Source: Acidobacteriota bacterium
GTDB lineage: Bacteria; Acidobacteriota; Terriglobia; Terriglobales; Acidobacteriaceae
Reading direction: 5' to 3'
Length of the DNA: 48,013 bases
Assembly (NCBI GenBank): GCA_021804965.1
Contig: JAJZGG010000011.1
Span: forward strand, 1-48,013
The notes below the pieces were generated by a model that was given only the letters and a program-made list of their open reading frames with translations, was not told the DNA's origin and made no database searches. This document shows positions 34,102-42,961 of the stretch, in pieces (within the stretch, counting starts at the first letter, position 1; each line of letters starts with the position of its first letter). The position numbers and the translations under genes are program-made.

Positions 34102-35667
34102 ATGACCACATTCGCGGCCATCGATATCGGATCGAACTCCTGCCGGCTGAAGATTGCGCGCGTGGTCTCCCATCGGTTGAAGACGATTCACGAGGACCGG
34201 GAGGTGACGCGGCTGGGCAGCAGCGTCTTCCAGGGCGGGCTCATCTCTCCGGAGGCCATGGCCGTCACGCTGAAGGCGCTGAAGCGCTTCCAGCGCGCGG
34301 TGCAACTGCACGGGGCCGACCAGATTCGCGTGGTGGCCACCGCAGCCATGCGCGATGCACGCAATGCCGAGGCCTTTGTGACCTGGGCCAAAGCCGAGAC
34401 CGGCTGGGAGATTGAGATCATCTCCGGGCTGGAAGAGGCGCGGCTGATTCATCGCGGCGTGGTCTTCAACGAGCCGGGAACGACAGGCCGTCTGCTGCTG
34501 GTGGACGTGGGCGGCGGCAGCTGCGAGATTACGCTGAGCCAGCAGCGCCGGATTCAGTCCACGATCAGCCTGCCGCTGGGCGCAGTGCGGCTCACGCAGG
34601 AGTTCCTGCCCTCGGACCCTCCGGACGAAGAGGCGCTGGCCCGCATGCAGCACTTCATTACGCGCGAACTGCGCCGCGCCCATGGACGGATTGCCGTGCC
34701 GGATGCGGCGCGTCCGCCGCTGGTGCTGGCCACCTCCGGCACGGCGGCGGCGCTGGCAGAGGCGCACCAGATTCTGCCGCGCAAGGCTGCGCCCTCGAAG
34801 AGCGGCAAGCGCACGACCCGCCAGTCCGGCGACAGCGTGAGCACGCAGGAGGTGCGTCGGCTGGCGCGTCGCCTGCACCGGATGTCACTGGCCGAGCGCA
34901 TAGCCGTACCCGGCATCGGGCTGCGCCGGGCGGAGATTATTGTTGCCGGGGCCTGGGTCTATGCGGCGCTGCTGGAGTCCTTTCACCTGACCGGCTTCCG
35001 CTACTCCGCCATGGGCGTCCGCGACGGAATTCTGGCCCAGATGCTGGCCGAGCGCGATGAACGCGCCGTGAGCCACGAACAGTTCGAGCAGGAGCGCTGG
35101 GAGAGCGTGCTGGCCACGGCCACGCGCTTTGGGGTGAATCTGCGCCAGGCAGAGCCGGTGCGCGCGCATGCCGTGCAGCTGTTCGACGAGCTGGCTTCCC
35201 TGCACCGGCTGTCGGAGGAGTATCGCACCTGGCTGGCGGCGGCGGCCATGCTCAGCGAGACGGGCAAGTTTCTGAACCATCAGGGGCACCACCGGCATAC
35301 GCAGTACATCATTGCGGCCTCGGAGATCTATGGCTTCAGCCAGCAGCAGCGCACGCTGGTCTCTGCCATTGCGCGCTACCTGGGCAAGTCCCGCCCGCAG
35401 CCGGATGACCGCGCCATGCGGAATCTGGCAGCGGAGGACCACGAGCCGGTGCGCCGCGCCGTGGTGCTGCTGCGGCTGGCGATTGCGCTCAATCAGGACC
35501 GGGCCTCGGATGTGGTGCGCTTCCGCGCACGCAGCTACCCGCGGCGCGTGCTGCTGGAGCTGCAGCCGGGCCGCACGGGCGCAGAGCTGGAGCTGTGGTC
35601 GCTGCGCAAGGAGGCGGCTTACTTCCGCGAGGTCTTTGGCCGCGAGCTTCTGGTGACGCTGCTGTAA
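34102..35667 (+). CDS. ppx: exopolyphosphatase / guanosine pentaphosphatase family (Ppx/GppA)
   Basis: Hydrolyses polyphosphate from its ends, or pppGpp to ppGpp; 521 residues. The ASKHA-fold ATPase motifs are visible: AAIDIGSNSCRLKI (phosphate 1), VVATAAMRDARNA, LLLVDVGGGSCEITL (phosphate 2) and PLGAVRLTQEFL. The C-terminal half is an HD-like domain (MLSETGKFLNHQGHHRHTQY). GGGAG precedes ATG 34102. Its last 49 bp overlap the converging sixA gene, so the two transcripts are antisense at their ends. Both products act on phosphoryl compounds, but whether they cooperate is unknown. Confidence 0.92.
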   Translation: MTTFAAIDIGSNSCRLKIARVVSHRLKTIHEDREVTRLGSSVFQGGLISPEAMAVTLKALKRFQRAVQLHGADQIRVVATAAMRDARNAEAFVTWAKAETGWEIEIISGLEEARLIHRGVVFNEPGTTGRLLLVDVGGGSCEITLSQQRRIQSTISLPLGAVRLTQEFLPSDPPDEEALARMQHFITRELRRAHGRIAVPDAARPPLVLATSGTAAALAEAHQILPRKAAPSKSGKRTTRQSGDSVSTQEVRRLARRLHRMSLAERIAVPGIGLRRAEIIVAGAWVYAALLESFHLTGFRYSAMGVRDGILAQMLAERDERAVSHEQFEQERWESVLATATRFGVNLRQAEPVRAHAVQLFDELASLHRLSEEYRTWLAAAAMLSETGKFLNHQGHHRHTQYIIAASEIYGFSQQQRTLVSAIARYLGKSRPQPDDRAMRNLAAEDHEPVRRAVVLLRLAIALNQDRASDVVRFRARSYPRRVLLELQPGRTGAELELWSLRKEAAYFREVFGRELLVTLL

Positions 35668-36146
35668 ATGGTGCGCGCCAGGCGCGGATCAATGAGCCAT
35701 TGCAGCTGGGGCGGACGACGCACCATGTCCACACGGGCAATCCCACCCTTGCGCAGTCGCAGACCGGCTCCACCGTTGCCGGTGAGCAGGCGGCCCAGAA
35801 AAAGCTGCAGGTTGGGATTGTGGCCGACGATCAGCAGCCCCTCGCAGGCCTCGAACTGGGTGAGCATCTCGTGGAAGGCGGTGTAGTCGGCTGCCGGCGA
35901 CAGGGCGCTCGAAACCACCACAGGCTGCTCGAAACCGATCTCGGTGGCCACGAACTGGGCCGTCTGCAGGGATCGCTTGAGCGGACTGGAGACGATGGCG
36001 TCCACCTGCGCCTTGAGTCCGCTGAGGACCCCGGCCATCAGCATGCACTGCTGCTTGCCTTCCTTGATGAGGCCGCGCCGCGCGTCAAGCTCCGGATTTT
36101 CCTTGCGTACGCCGGCGTTGGCGTGGCGCATCACGTAGAGATTCAT
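35619..36146 (-). CDS. sixA: SixA-type phosphohistidine phosphatase (histidine phosphatase superfamily)
   Basis: Small histidine-phosphatase-fold protein of 175 residues, the SixA type that removes phosphate from phosphohistidine. The catalytic histidine is in YVMRHANAG near the N-terminus. SSPLKRSLQTAQFVATEI carries the second phosphate-binding arginine, and LLIVGHNPNLQLFLGRLL the second catalytic histidine. It ends opposite the last 49 bp of ppx. A PhoB-box-like direct repeat lies about 60 bp upstream (36207-36228). Target histidine kinase or phosphotransfer protein is unknown. Confidence 0.9.
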   Translation of the reverse strand: MNLYVMRHANAGVRKENPELDARRGLIKEGKQQCMLMAGVLSGLKAQVDAIVSSPLKRSLQTAQFVATEIGFEQPVVVSSALSPAADYTAFHEMLTQFEACEGLLIVGHNPNLQLFLGRLLTGNGGAGLRLRKGGIARVDMVRRPPQLQWLIDPRLARTIYSSVTRSSRPKTSRK

Positions 36147-36206
36147 GGCAAAAAGGGGAATCGAAGCAGCGACCGGGGAAGGACTTCAGCGATCGCCCAA
36201 GTGAGA

Positions 36207-36228
36207 TTGTAACACTCCTGTAACATTT
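36207..36228 (+). promoter_or_regulatory. PhoB-box-like 11-bp direct repeat
   Basis: TTGTAACACTC followed directly by CTGTAACATTT. Two 11-bp units each with TGTAAC in register resemble a Pho box, in a phosphatase-rich context. Its orientation points away from sixA, so the call is weak. Confidence 0.25.
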
Positions 36229-36361
36229 CGCGCGGTTGGGATGGGGAGGCAATCGGGACGTGGGCAGGAGTGGTTTTGGCCGGGAACGGAACAAAAGAAA
36301 GGGATTTGCCCGGCATGCGGACAGCGGGAGACTGGTTTTCCGGGTGGAATGGCGGCGGGAG

Positions 36362-36437
<76 letters not shown>

Positions 36438-36451
36438 CTGTGCCAGCCTCG

Positions 36452-36480
36452 ATTCTACAAGGGTTGCCCGTTGCGGTAAA
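36452..36480 (-). promoter_or_regulatory. sigma-70-type promoter of tRNA-Thr
   Basis: On the minus strand TTTACC (36480-36475), a 17-bp spacer and TAGAAT (36457-36452) lie 14 bp before the tRNA. Matches to consensus are 4/6 and 5/6. Confidence 0.6.
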
Positions 36481-36570
36481 GGGTGGGCGGCGTGCGGAGG
36501 CAGGAAAATCCGGCGACTGAGCCTGCAGGCGCAGGGGAAATCGCGTGGGTTGGGAATGGGGTGGGACGAA

Positions 36571-36656
36571 GAAAACAGGGAGAGTTGTGGCCGAAAGCCA
36601 CAACCCCTCCCGCAAAGAATCCGCTGCGGCAGAGGCAAGGCCGCCAGCAGCGGTAT
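36571..36656 (-). ncRNA. candidate small RNA with a Rho-independent terminator
   Basis: Between the tRNA and the next gene the minus strand has promoter-like sequences (TTGACA at 36691-36686, and TTGAAT-N17-GATATT at 36728-36700). These are followed by a hairpin CCGCTGC...GCAGCGG and a strong terminator: GCCACAAC/GTTGTGGC stem extended by GGGAG/CTCCC, then TGTTTTCTT. No open frame of note lies inside. It could instead be the 3' end of the transcript of the gene ending at 36850, 240 bp upstream. Confidence 0.35.
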
Positions 36657-36849
36657 GGACCCAGCTTAGGAGGGAGTGGACGGACTGTCAAGCGGGCGGA
36701 ATATCGAATACAAGACTATATTATTCAAGGATATAGGAAATATTCGACAGGCCGCAGAGCGCTGGATTTCGGGCAGATTTGCCTCGGAAATCTGCCTGTG
36801 CAGCGGGGCGTTTCGTCGGGATTTGTACCGGTTTTGGCCGGTGCTGGAA

Positions 36850-38130
36850 TCAGTGCAGATCAAGCCGCGTGAATTCTTCGTCAAAAACCGAAGATGCGGG
36901 TTTGCCCTGCGCCATGCGGATCAACGCGCGCCCGCCGCCCAGGAATACGGCAGCCGAAAACGCGGCCACAAACAGGACGGCCACCAGCAGCAGGATGCCC
37001 ATCAGCAACTGCGCCGTCTTCTGCACTTCGGTGGGTCCGCCGCCGGGCAGCCGGGAGACGTTGGCCTCGTAGTGCACCAGTCCGATCAGCCGCCGGGCAT
37101 CGTCGGGCACGGCGTCGCCGCTGACGACGGCCACCAGTGGGCCGCTGCGCTTGACCAGCACCGAGCCGGGGGTCGAGTTGACGAGCGCCGGAGTCCAGGG
37201 GTGCTGGGGCGAGTTACCGGCCTGAATGTAGGCGGCAATCTGCTGCTCGGCGGCCATGGCAATCTGCGGCGTGGGGTAGTTGATCAGGGTCAGGGTGGCC
37301 GGGCCGGAGCGCAGTCTGTAGCTGGCGGTCACCACCTCGGCGCTGCGGTCAAAGCCCACCAGGGACGGTGGCAGAGCGCCGTCCGTGTAGCCTGCCGGTC
37401 CCAGCGCGTAGTGCATCGTCTGGCCCTGCAGCGGGCCGTCGACGGGCACATTGGGCAGGTCAAGGACAACGGTGGGCGCCAGGCTGTTGCTGGTCTGGGG
37501 CAGATCGGAGGCCAGCTCGCGCAGGTCCGCAGCCGAGGTGGCGGAGACCTGCGACAGGTGGGCATCCACGAAGAGATTGCCCTGCCAGAAGAGAATGTGG
37601 CCATGGTCAGAGGCGGCTCCGGAGCCGATCTGCTCGCCGGGCCAGCCGGAATGGCGATAGTAGGTATAGGCCCCGAAGGCTCCGGTGGCATCGCTGAAGC
37701 GCAGCGCCGCGAGGGTGAGCGTTTCGCTGCCGCGGTGATAGCTGGCGGAGAGCCCGTCGGTGAATCCGTACTCCTTCAGCGCGGCGGCGTCGGCTGCGGG
37801 AGCGGCAAAGGGCTGAGCCGATCCCTGCCGCAGCCATCCGGCAAAGACATCGGGCAGCAGCGGCTGTGCCGGCTTGGCGGCAGACTGGGACTTGGCGGCC
37901 GGTGCGGCGGCGACAGGCGAGTGGCCCGGCGCTGCCGTGGTCACGCTGACCTGCACGGCGGCCAGAGCTGGCCGTGCGGGCAGCAGCAGGGCAAACAAAG
38001 GCAGTGCAAGCAAAGCCAGGGCAAGCGCGGTTCGTCCAGGCACGGTTCTTGCGAGCGCGCCCCGAACCAGCGGAGCGGGAGTCTTCTGCCGCACGGTGCG
38101 GCCCGGCAAACTGGGAGTGCAGGCAACCAT
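36850..38130 (-). CDS. exported membrane-anchored protein of unknown function (DUF6599-like)
   Basis: Hypothetical protein of 426 residues. An N-terminal signal segment (TALALALLALPLFALLLPAR) is followed by an Ala/Pro-rich linker. The main domain opens LPDVFAGWLRQGSAQPFAAP and contains ALKEYGFTDGLSASY, a pattern I associate with the DUF6599 family common in Acidobacteriota. Near the C-terminus a hydrophobic helix (TAQLLMGILLLVAVLFVAAF) precedes a short cytoplasmic tail, so most of the protein is periplasmic. The start could lie later than ATG 38130. It diverges from the pfpI-like gene across a region with a 13-bp array. Function unknown. Confidence 0.75.
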   Translation of the reverse strand: MVACTPSLPGRTVRQKTPAPLVRGALARTVPGRTALALALLALPLFALLLPARPALAAVQVSVTTAAPGHSPVAAAPAAKSQSAAKPAQPLLPDVFAGWLRQGSAQPFAAPAADAAALKEYGFTDGLSASYHRGSETLTLAALRFSDATGAFGAYTYYRHSGWPGEQIGSGAASDHGHILFWQGNLFVDAHLSQVSATSAADLRELASDLPQTSNSLAPTVVLDLPNVPVDGPLQGQTMHYALGPAGYTDGALPPSLVGFDRSAEVVTASYRLRSGPATLTLINYPTPQIAMAAEQQIAAYIQAGNSPQHPWTPALVNSTPGSVLVKRSGPLVAVVSGDAVPDDARRLIGLVHYEANVSRLPGGGPTEVQKTAQLLMGILLLVAVLFVAAFSAAVFLGGGRALIRMAQGKPASSVFDEEFTRLDLH

Positions 38131-38165
38131 TCCCTCCCAGCCTATACCCTACCGGGCTGTGCTGT

Positions 38166-38204
38166 CTGGTCCGGGCGGCTGGTCCGGGTAGCTGGTCGGG
38201 GCAG
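38166..38204. repeat. 13-bp tandem array in a divergent promoter region
   Basis: Three exact-register units CTGGTCCGGGCGG, CTGGTCCGGGTAG and CTGGTCGGGGCAG, followed by a diverged fourth. They sit between the divergent starts of the genes at 38130 and 38268. Confidence 0.7.
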
Positions 38205-38267
38205 CGTTGTCTGGCATGCGGCAATCGAGTGGCCAACGCGGTATGATCCTGCCCAGGAGGATTTCCC

Positions 38268-38870
38268 ATGAACAGTGCCAGACTGCTGATGATTGTTGGA
38301 GATTTCGTGGAGGATTACGAAGTCATGGTGCCGTTTCAGGCGCTCCAGATGGTGGGCCACACCGTGCATGCGGTCTGCCCCGGAAAAGCGGCTGGAGAGC
38401 GGGTGCGGACGGCGATCCACGACTTTGAAGGCGACCAGACCTACTCCGAGAAGCCCGGCCACAACTTCCAGTTGAATGCCGACTTTGGCAAGGTGCATGC
38501 TGCCGACTATGACGGGCTGGTGATTCCGGGCGGACGTGCGCCGGAGTATCTGCGGCTGAATGCCGACGTGCTGTCCATGGTGCGCCACTTTGCGCACGCG
38601 GGCAAGCCGATTGCCGCCATCTGCCACGGGGCCCAGATTCTGGCGGCTGCGGATGTGATCCGCGACCGTGAGGTGAGCGCGTATCCGGCCTGTTCGCCGG
38701 AGGTGACGCTGGCCGGCGGGCGCTACGCGGCCATTGCCGTCACCGATGCCATTGCCGACGGCAAGCTGGTGACAGCTCCGGCCTGGCCGGCGCATCCCAC
38801 CTGGCTGGCCAAGTTCCAGCAGGTGTTGCTGGAGCACCTGGCGGCAAAGGGATCCGCCGTTGCCGTCTGA
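38268..38870 (+). CDS. DJ-1/PfpI family protein
   Basis: Class I glutamine-amidotransferase-like protein of 200 residues in the DJ-1/PfpI superfamily. The nucleophile elbow with the reactive cysteine is [28 protein letters not shown] supplies the oxyanion region, and the N-terminal [14 protein letters not shown] contains the conserved acidic residue. Members are deglycases, chaperones or proteases active under stress; which applies here is unclear. AGGAGG precedes ATG 38268. The next gene begins inside its last codons, so they form a two-gene operon. Confidence 0.9.
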   Translation: MNSARLLMIVGDFVEDYEVMVPFQALQMVGHTVHAVCPGKAAGERVRTAIHDFEGDQTYSEKPGHNFQLNADFGKVHAADYDGLVIPGGRAPEYLRLNADVLSMVRHFAHAGKPIAAICHGAQILAAADVIRDREVSAYPACSPEVTLAGGRYAAIAVTDAIADGKLVTAPAWPAHPTWLAKFQQVLLEHLAAKGSAVAV

Positions 38871-40689
38871 AGCGCAATCCCGCAGCGGCCTGCTGCGGAG
38901 GCGCTGGCTGCGGTTTTCGCTGCTGGCGCTGGCAGCCATGGCAGCGATCCTGTTTGCGACGGGCCTGTGGACGAGGCAGCACGCAGAGCCACTGCTGCGT
39001 GCGAGTCTGATTCAGGCCCTGCAGAAGCGCTTCCGCGCGCGGGTGGAGATGGATGCCTTCCACCTCGCGGTGCATACCTCCCTGCTGACCGGCAGTACGG
39101 CCATCGTCCAGATGGAGGGTCTGCGCATCTGGCTGCCGGAGGCGAATCCTGAAGACTTGCAGGAAGGCCCGGCGCGCAAGGTTGAGTTGCAGGCACGCTG
39201 GTTTCTCCAGCCCTGGATCACCGTCCGCCATCTGCAATTCACGGCCACGCTCGGTGTTCTGCACCGGCAGCAGCTGCAGTTGAAGGATGTGCAGGTGACC
39301 GGGGTTCGGTTGCTGGTTCCGCCGAAGGGATATCGACCGCGCCTGACCACGATGCAGCCGGCCTTGCGGAAGCGGTGGGCGATCTCGCACCTGCCCGATG
39401 TGCGTGTGGATCAGATCCTCTGTCAGGATGTGTTTCTGGAGATGGAGCGTGATCCGAAAACGAACCCCGATGTCCAGGTTGCCGGCAAACCGCCGGCTGG
39501 AAAAGCGCTGCCAGTGGCGACCGGGCCGCAGGCGGCGACGGCTCCTTTGCAATTTCAGATCGCCAGCCTGATTCTGCATCCCGAAGGCCATGAAGCGCCC
39601 ATCCGGTTTCAGCTTCAGATGCGGAATCCGCGGCCGGTGGGAACCATCGAGGCCACCGGAGAGCTTGGCCCGTGGAGGATGCCGAATCCGGGCAGAAAAT
39701 TTGATCCCGGCGCACTGCCGCTGCAGGGCAGCTATCGCTTTCGGAATGCGGATTTGGCCACTCTCCGGGGCATCGCCGGAAGGTTGAACTCCGAGGGAAG
39801 CTTTGACGGAATTCTGCGTCGGGTGCGGGTGCGCGGCCAGTCGCAAACGCCGGATTTTCGGCTCACGCGGCACGGGGTGATTCCGCCTGCAACGGTTGGT
39901 CTGCCCCTGTGGACGCGTTTCACGGCAACGGTGGATGGGACAAACGGCAATACGGTCCTGAATGCCGTCGAGGCTACGCTGGGACACACCCACCTCTGGG
40001 CCAGGGGGCAGATCCTGCGCATGCAGTATCGGCAGCCGGGTGGACCGCCTGTTTCCAGGATCGGCCACGATGTCCGGCTCGCGGTGCGCGTCGATCGGGG
40101 CGAGATTGCCGATCTGCTTCAGGTTGCCACTGCCAATCCATCGCCACTGATGACCGGATCGGTGACACTGACCAACACGCTCGATCTTCCTCCGGGAATG
40201 GAATCGTTTCGTCAGCGGCTCGCGCTGCAGGGCACGTTGGACGCGACCAACGTGCGATTCACCAGCGACCGTATCGAGCGGGATCTGGCCCAGCTCAGTC
40301 TGCGTGGCCAGGGCCATCCCGAGGCGCTGAAGCATGGAACGCAGCAGATGGTCACCTCCACGCTGTCGGGAGACTTTACGCTGGCCGGTGGCGTTCTGGA
40401 GCTGCCTCGTCTGGTGTATCAGGTGCCAGGCGCCCAGATCCATCTTCACGGCAGCTACACCCTGGTGGACGGCGCGCTGGACTTCAACGGCGATGCGCAG
40501 TTGCAGGCCTCGCTTTCGCATCTGATTGGCGGATGGAGGGGAGCGCTGCTCAGCCCCATGAATCGCGTCTTTGCCAAAAACGGGGCAGGCACGGATGTTC
40601 CCATTCGCCTGAGCGGAACCAGCGCTGCGCCACACCTGGCCATCGACTTTGGGCGGATTGGAAAGTCGAGTCCAGCCACCGGACCCTGA
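38860..40689 (+). CDS. AsmA-like membrane-anchored protein
   Basis: Predicted inner-membrane-anchored periplasmic protein of 609 residues. One N-terminal transmembrane helix ([20 protein letters not shown]) is followed by a long beta-rich domain; the C-terminal part ([20 protein letters not shown], then [20 protein letters not shown]) matches the AsmA C-terminal repeat style, and the last residues resemble those of AsmA-like proteins. AsmA-family proteins are linked to lipid transport between membranes. The start is a TTG at 38860 that overlaps the previous gene by 11 bp with AAAGGG upstream; no ATG occurs before the transmembrane segment. Function is by family only. Confidence 0.78.
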   Translation: MPSEAQSRSGLLRRRWLRFSLLALAAMAAILFATGLWTRQHAEPLLRASLIQALQKRFRARVEMDAFHLAVHTSLLTGSTAIVQMEGLRIWLPEANPEDLQEGPARKVELQARWFLQPWITVRHLQFTATLGVLHRQQLQLKDVQVTGVRLLVPPKGYRPRLTTMQPALRKRWAISHLPDVRVDQILCQDVFLEMERDPKTNPDVQVAGKPPAGKALPVATGPQAATAPLQFQIASLILHPEGHEAPIRFQLQMRNPRPVGTIEATGELGPWRMPNPGRKFDPGALPLQGSYRFRNADLATLRGIAGRLNSEGSFDGILRRVRVRGQSQTPDFRLTRHGVIPPATVGLPLWTRFTATVDGTNGNTVLNAVEATLGHTHLWARGQILRMQYRQPGGPPVSRIGHDVRLAVRVDRGEIADLLQVATANPSPLMTGSVTLTNTLDLPPGMESFRQRLALQGTLDATNVRFTSDRIERDLAQLSLRGQGHPEALKHGTQQMVTSTLSGDFTLAGGVLELPRLVYQVPGAQIHLHGSYTLVDGALDFNGDAQLQASLSHLIGGWRGALLSPMNRVFAKNGAGTDVPIRLSGTSAAPHLAIDFGRIGKSSPATGP

Positions 40690-40828
40690 GCGGCGGGGAT
40701 TCCGCACGGCACCGTATACAAATGGCTTGCAAATGGATTAACGTTGGCAGGTCAGCCCGTTGTCCACTCCTCATGCGCGCAAAACGCGCACCGGACCGCA
40801 GGCAGGCATAACTCGGAGGATAGAAAAG

Positions 40829-42652
40829 ATGAAACGCATGATCCGAAAAGCGCGGCTGCGCTCGTGGGTCACGGCTGGGTGCTCGTCCATCCTGGCCACG
40901 TCCCTGCTTGTCTCTGCCGCTCCTGTGAGCTTTGGACAAATGTCCGGCTCCGCCACTCCTTCTGTTGCCCAGCAGCGCCTGCTGAACTGGTGGAGAAACG
41001 CTGTTGTCTATGAGATTTATCCGCGCAGCTTCCAGGACACCAACGCCGATGGCATTGGCGACCTGAACGGCATCACCGAACGGCTCGATTATCTGAAAAA
41101 ACTGGGCATTGATGCCATCTGGATCTCGCCCATGTACCCCTCGCCGCAGGTGGACTTCGGCTATGACATCTCCGACTACGAGGCCATTGATCCGCAGTAC
41201 GGCACGATGGCGGATTTTGATCGCCTGATTGCCGAGGCCAACAAGCGCCACATCCGCGTGATGCTGGACATGGTGATGAACCACTCGTCGGACAAGCATC
41301 CGTGGTTTCTGGAGTCGCGCAGCTCGCGCAACAATCCCAAGCGCGACTGGTATGTGTGGAAGGACGGCAAGGGCGAGACGGCAACCAGCCCGGGACAGCC
41401 GCCGAACAACTGGCAGTCGGCCTTTGGACACTCGGCCTGGCAGTGGGACCCGAAGACGCGCCAGTACTACTATCACAAGTTCTATATCCAGCAGCCGGAC
41501 TTCAACTGGGACAATCCGGAGGTGCAGCAGGCCTTCGACAAGATCCTGAATTTCTGGATGAACAAGGGCGTGGCCGGCTTCCGCTTCGATGCCATCACGA
41601 CGCTGTTTGAAGATCCGTCGATGACCGATGAAAAGGTCGTCCTGGGCAAGGATGGCAAGCCGAAGATCAATGCCTTTGGCGATGAGGTGGTGGACGGCAA
41701 GAAGACCGACAACCTGCCGAAAAACCACGTGGAGATCGCGCACATCCGCAGCGTGATGGACCAGTCGCCGGACTCGAGCTTTCCCGGCAAGCGCGTGATG
41801 ATTGGCGAGACCTATGTGCCGACGATCAACGACCTGCTGCAGATGTATGGCACGCGGCAGAAGCCGGAGTTCGAGCTGCCGATGGACACCCAGATCGGCT
41901 TCATCAACAAGCTGAATGTGGCCGCCTTCCGCAGCAAGATCAACGATGCCGAGACGCGGCTGGATGGCAACGTTCCGCTGATCGTCTTCGAGAATCACGA
42001 CAACCCGCGCATCGATATGCGCTACGGCGACGGCGTGCATGACACGGACATCACCCGCGTCATCTCGACCATCCTCTTCGCCACGCGCGGCGCCTCGCTG
42101 TTCTACTACGGCAGCGAGATCGGTATGAAGACCACACCGCCCAAGCGCAAGGAGGATGTCCGCGATCCGGTCGGCATCACCGGCTGGCCCAAGGAAAAAG
42201 GCCGCGACGGCGAGCGCACCCCGATGCAGTGGGATGACTCGCAGTATGCCGGCTTCTCCACCGTCAAGCCCTGGCTGCCGGTGCCGCCCAACAAGGCCAC
42301 CATCAACGTGAAGGCCGAGCAGGCGGAGCCGAACTCCATCCTGGCCTGGTATGAGTCGCTGATCCAGCTGAAGAAGACCAACCCGGCTCTGCGCTCCGGC
42401 AGCAACGTGATGCTGGACACGACGAACACCAAGGTGCTGAGCTGGCTGCGCAAGGGGCCGGGCAACAACGCTGTGGTGGTTGCCACGAACTTTACCGCAG
42501 AGCCGCAGACGGTGAACCTGAGCGCGGCCTCGGCCGGCGTTTCCGGCACGCACCTGACCACGCTGCTGAAGACGCCGGGCTCGGCCGATCCGGCCTCGAT
42601 CACGGCCGTTTCCCTGCCGCCCTTCGGCGTGTATATCGGCCAGGTCCAGTAA
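40829..42652 (+). CDS. secreted alpha-glucosidase/alpha-amylase, glycoside hydrolase family 13
   Basis: Exported GH13 enzyme of 607 residues, probably an oligo-1,6-glucosidase or alpha-glucosidase. A signal peptide (about residues 11-37, ending FGQ) precedes VVYEIYPRSFQDTNADGIGD and LNGITERLDYLKKLGIDAIW. Catalytic residues are the nucleophile Asp in GFRFDAITTLF, acid/base Glu in MIGETYVP and Asp in FENHDNPR; MLDMVMNHSSDKHPWF is conserved region I. ERTPMQWDD and an Asn/Ala-rich C-terminal beta domain follow. GGAGGA precedes ATG 40829. Two CAAATGG copies lie in the leader. It ends before a long hairpin. Confidence 0.93.
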   Translation: MKRMIRKARLRSWVTAGCSSILATSLLVSAAPVSFGQMSGSATPSVAQQRLLNWWRNAVVYEIYPRSFQDTNADGIGDLNGITERLDYLKKLGIDAIWISPMYPSPQVDFGYDISDYEAIDPQYGTMADFDRLIAEANKRHIRVMLDMVMNHSSDKHPWFLESRSSRNNPKRDWYVWKDGKGETATSPGQPPNNWQSAFGHSAWQWDPKTRQYYYHKFYIQQPDFNWDNPEVQQAFDKILNFWMNKGVAGFRFDAITTLFEDPSMTDEKVVLGKDGKPKINAFGDEVVDGKKTDNLPKNHVEIAHIRSVMDQSPDSSFPGKRVMIGETYVPTINDLLQMYGTRQKPEFELPMDTQIGFINKLNVAAFRSKINDAETRLDGNVPLIVFENHDNPRIDMRYGDGVHDTDITRVISTILFATRGASLFYYGSEIGMKTTPPKRKEDVRDPVGITGWPKEKGRDGERTPMQWDDSQYAGFSTVKPWLPVPPNKATINVKAEQAEPNSILAWYESLIQLKKTNPALRSGSNVMLDTTNTKVLSWLRKGPGNNAVVVATNFTAEPQTVNLSAASAGVSGTHLTTLLKTPGSADPASITAVSLPPFGVYIGQVQ

Positions 42653-42683
42653 CCAGTCCGGAAGTCTTTCAGGCTCCAACAGA

Positions 42684-42728
42684 CTGCGCCGGAGAATCGC
42701 CCTGCAAGGGGACGATTCTCCGGCGCAG
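42684..42728. terminator. 16-bp-stem hairpin between converging genes
   Basis: CTGCGCCGGAGAATCG (42684-42699) pairs perfectly with CGATTCTCCGGCGCAG (42713-42728); the 13-nt loop itself can form CCC/GGG. No U-tract on either side, but the position between the GH13 gene and the converging DUF2256 gene suggests bidirectional termination. Confidence 0.6.
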
Positions 42729-42786
42729 GTCGTTGGTAGGGCCTGCCGTTGCTGTTGTGGGTTGCGGTGCGTGTGCTTTGCCGGCC

Positions 42787-42951
42787 TCAGCCTGCCTGTG
42801 CGCTGCCCGCGCTCTGCCTGCGCTTGCGGCAGGCATCGGAGCAGTAGCGGACCTCGTCCCAGACGGCGGCCCACTTCTTGCGCCAGGCAAAGTGTCGGCC
42901 GCAGACGGCGCAAATCTTCGTCGGCATATCCTGCTTGCGCCGCATCTTCAT
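42787..42951 (-). CDS. small DUF2256 zinc-ribbon-like protein
   Basis: Protein of 54 residues with two CxxC-type pairs: KICAVCGRHF and RYCSDACRKRR, with AWRKKWAAVWDEV between. This is the DUF2256 pattern, probably a small zinc-binding fold of unknown role. ATG 42951 is 10 bp after the glmS stop, so it is the last gene of that operon. Starts at 42945 or 42927 are also possible. Confidence 0.8.
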   Translation of the reverse strand: MKMRRKQDMPTKICAVCGRHFAWRKKWAAVWDEVRYCSDACRKRRQSAGSAQAG

Positions 42952-42961
42952 CGCTGCCAGC

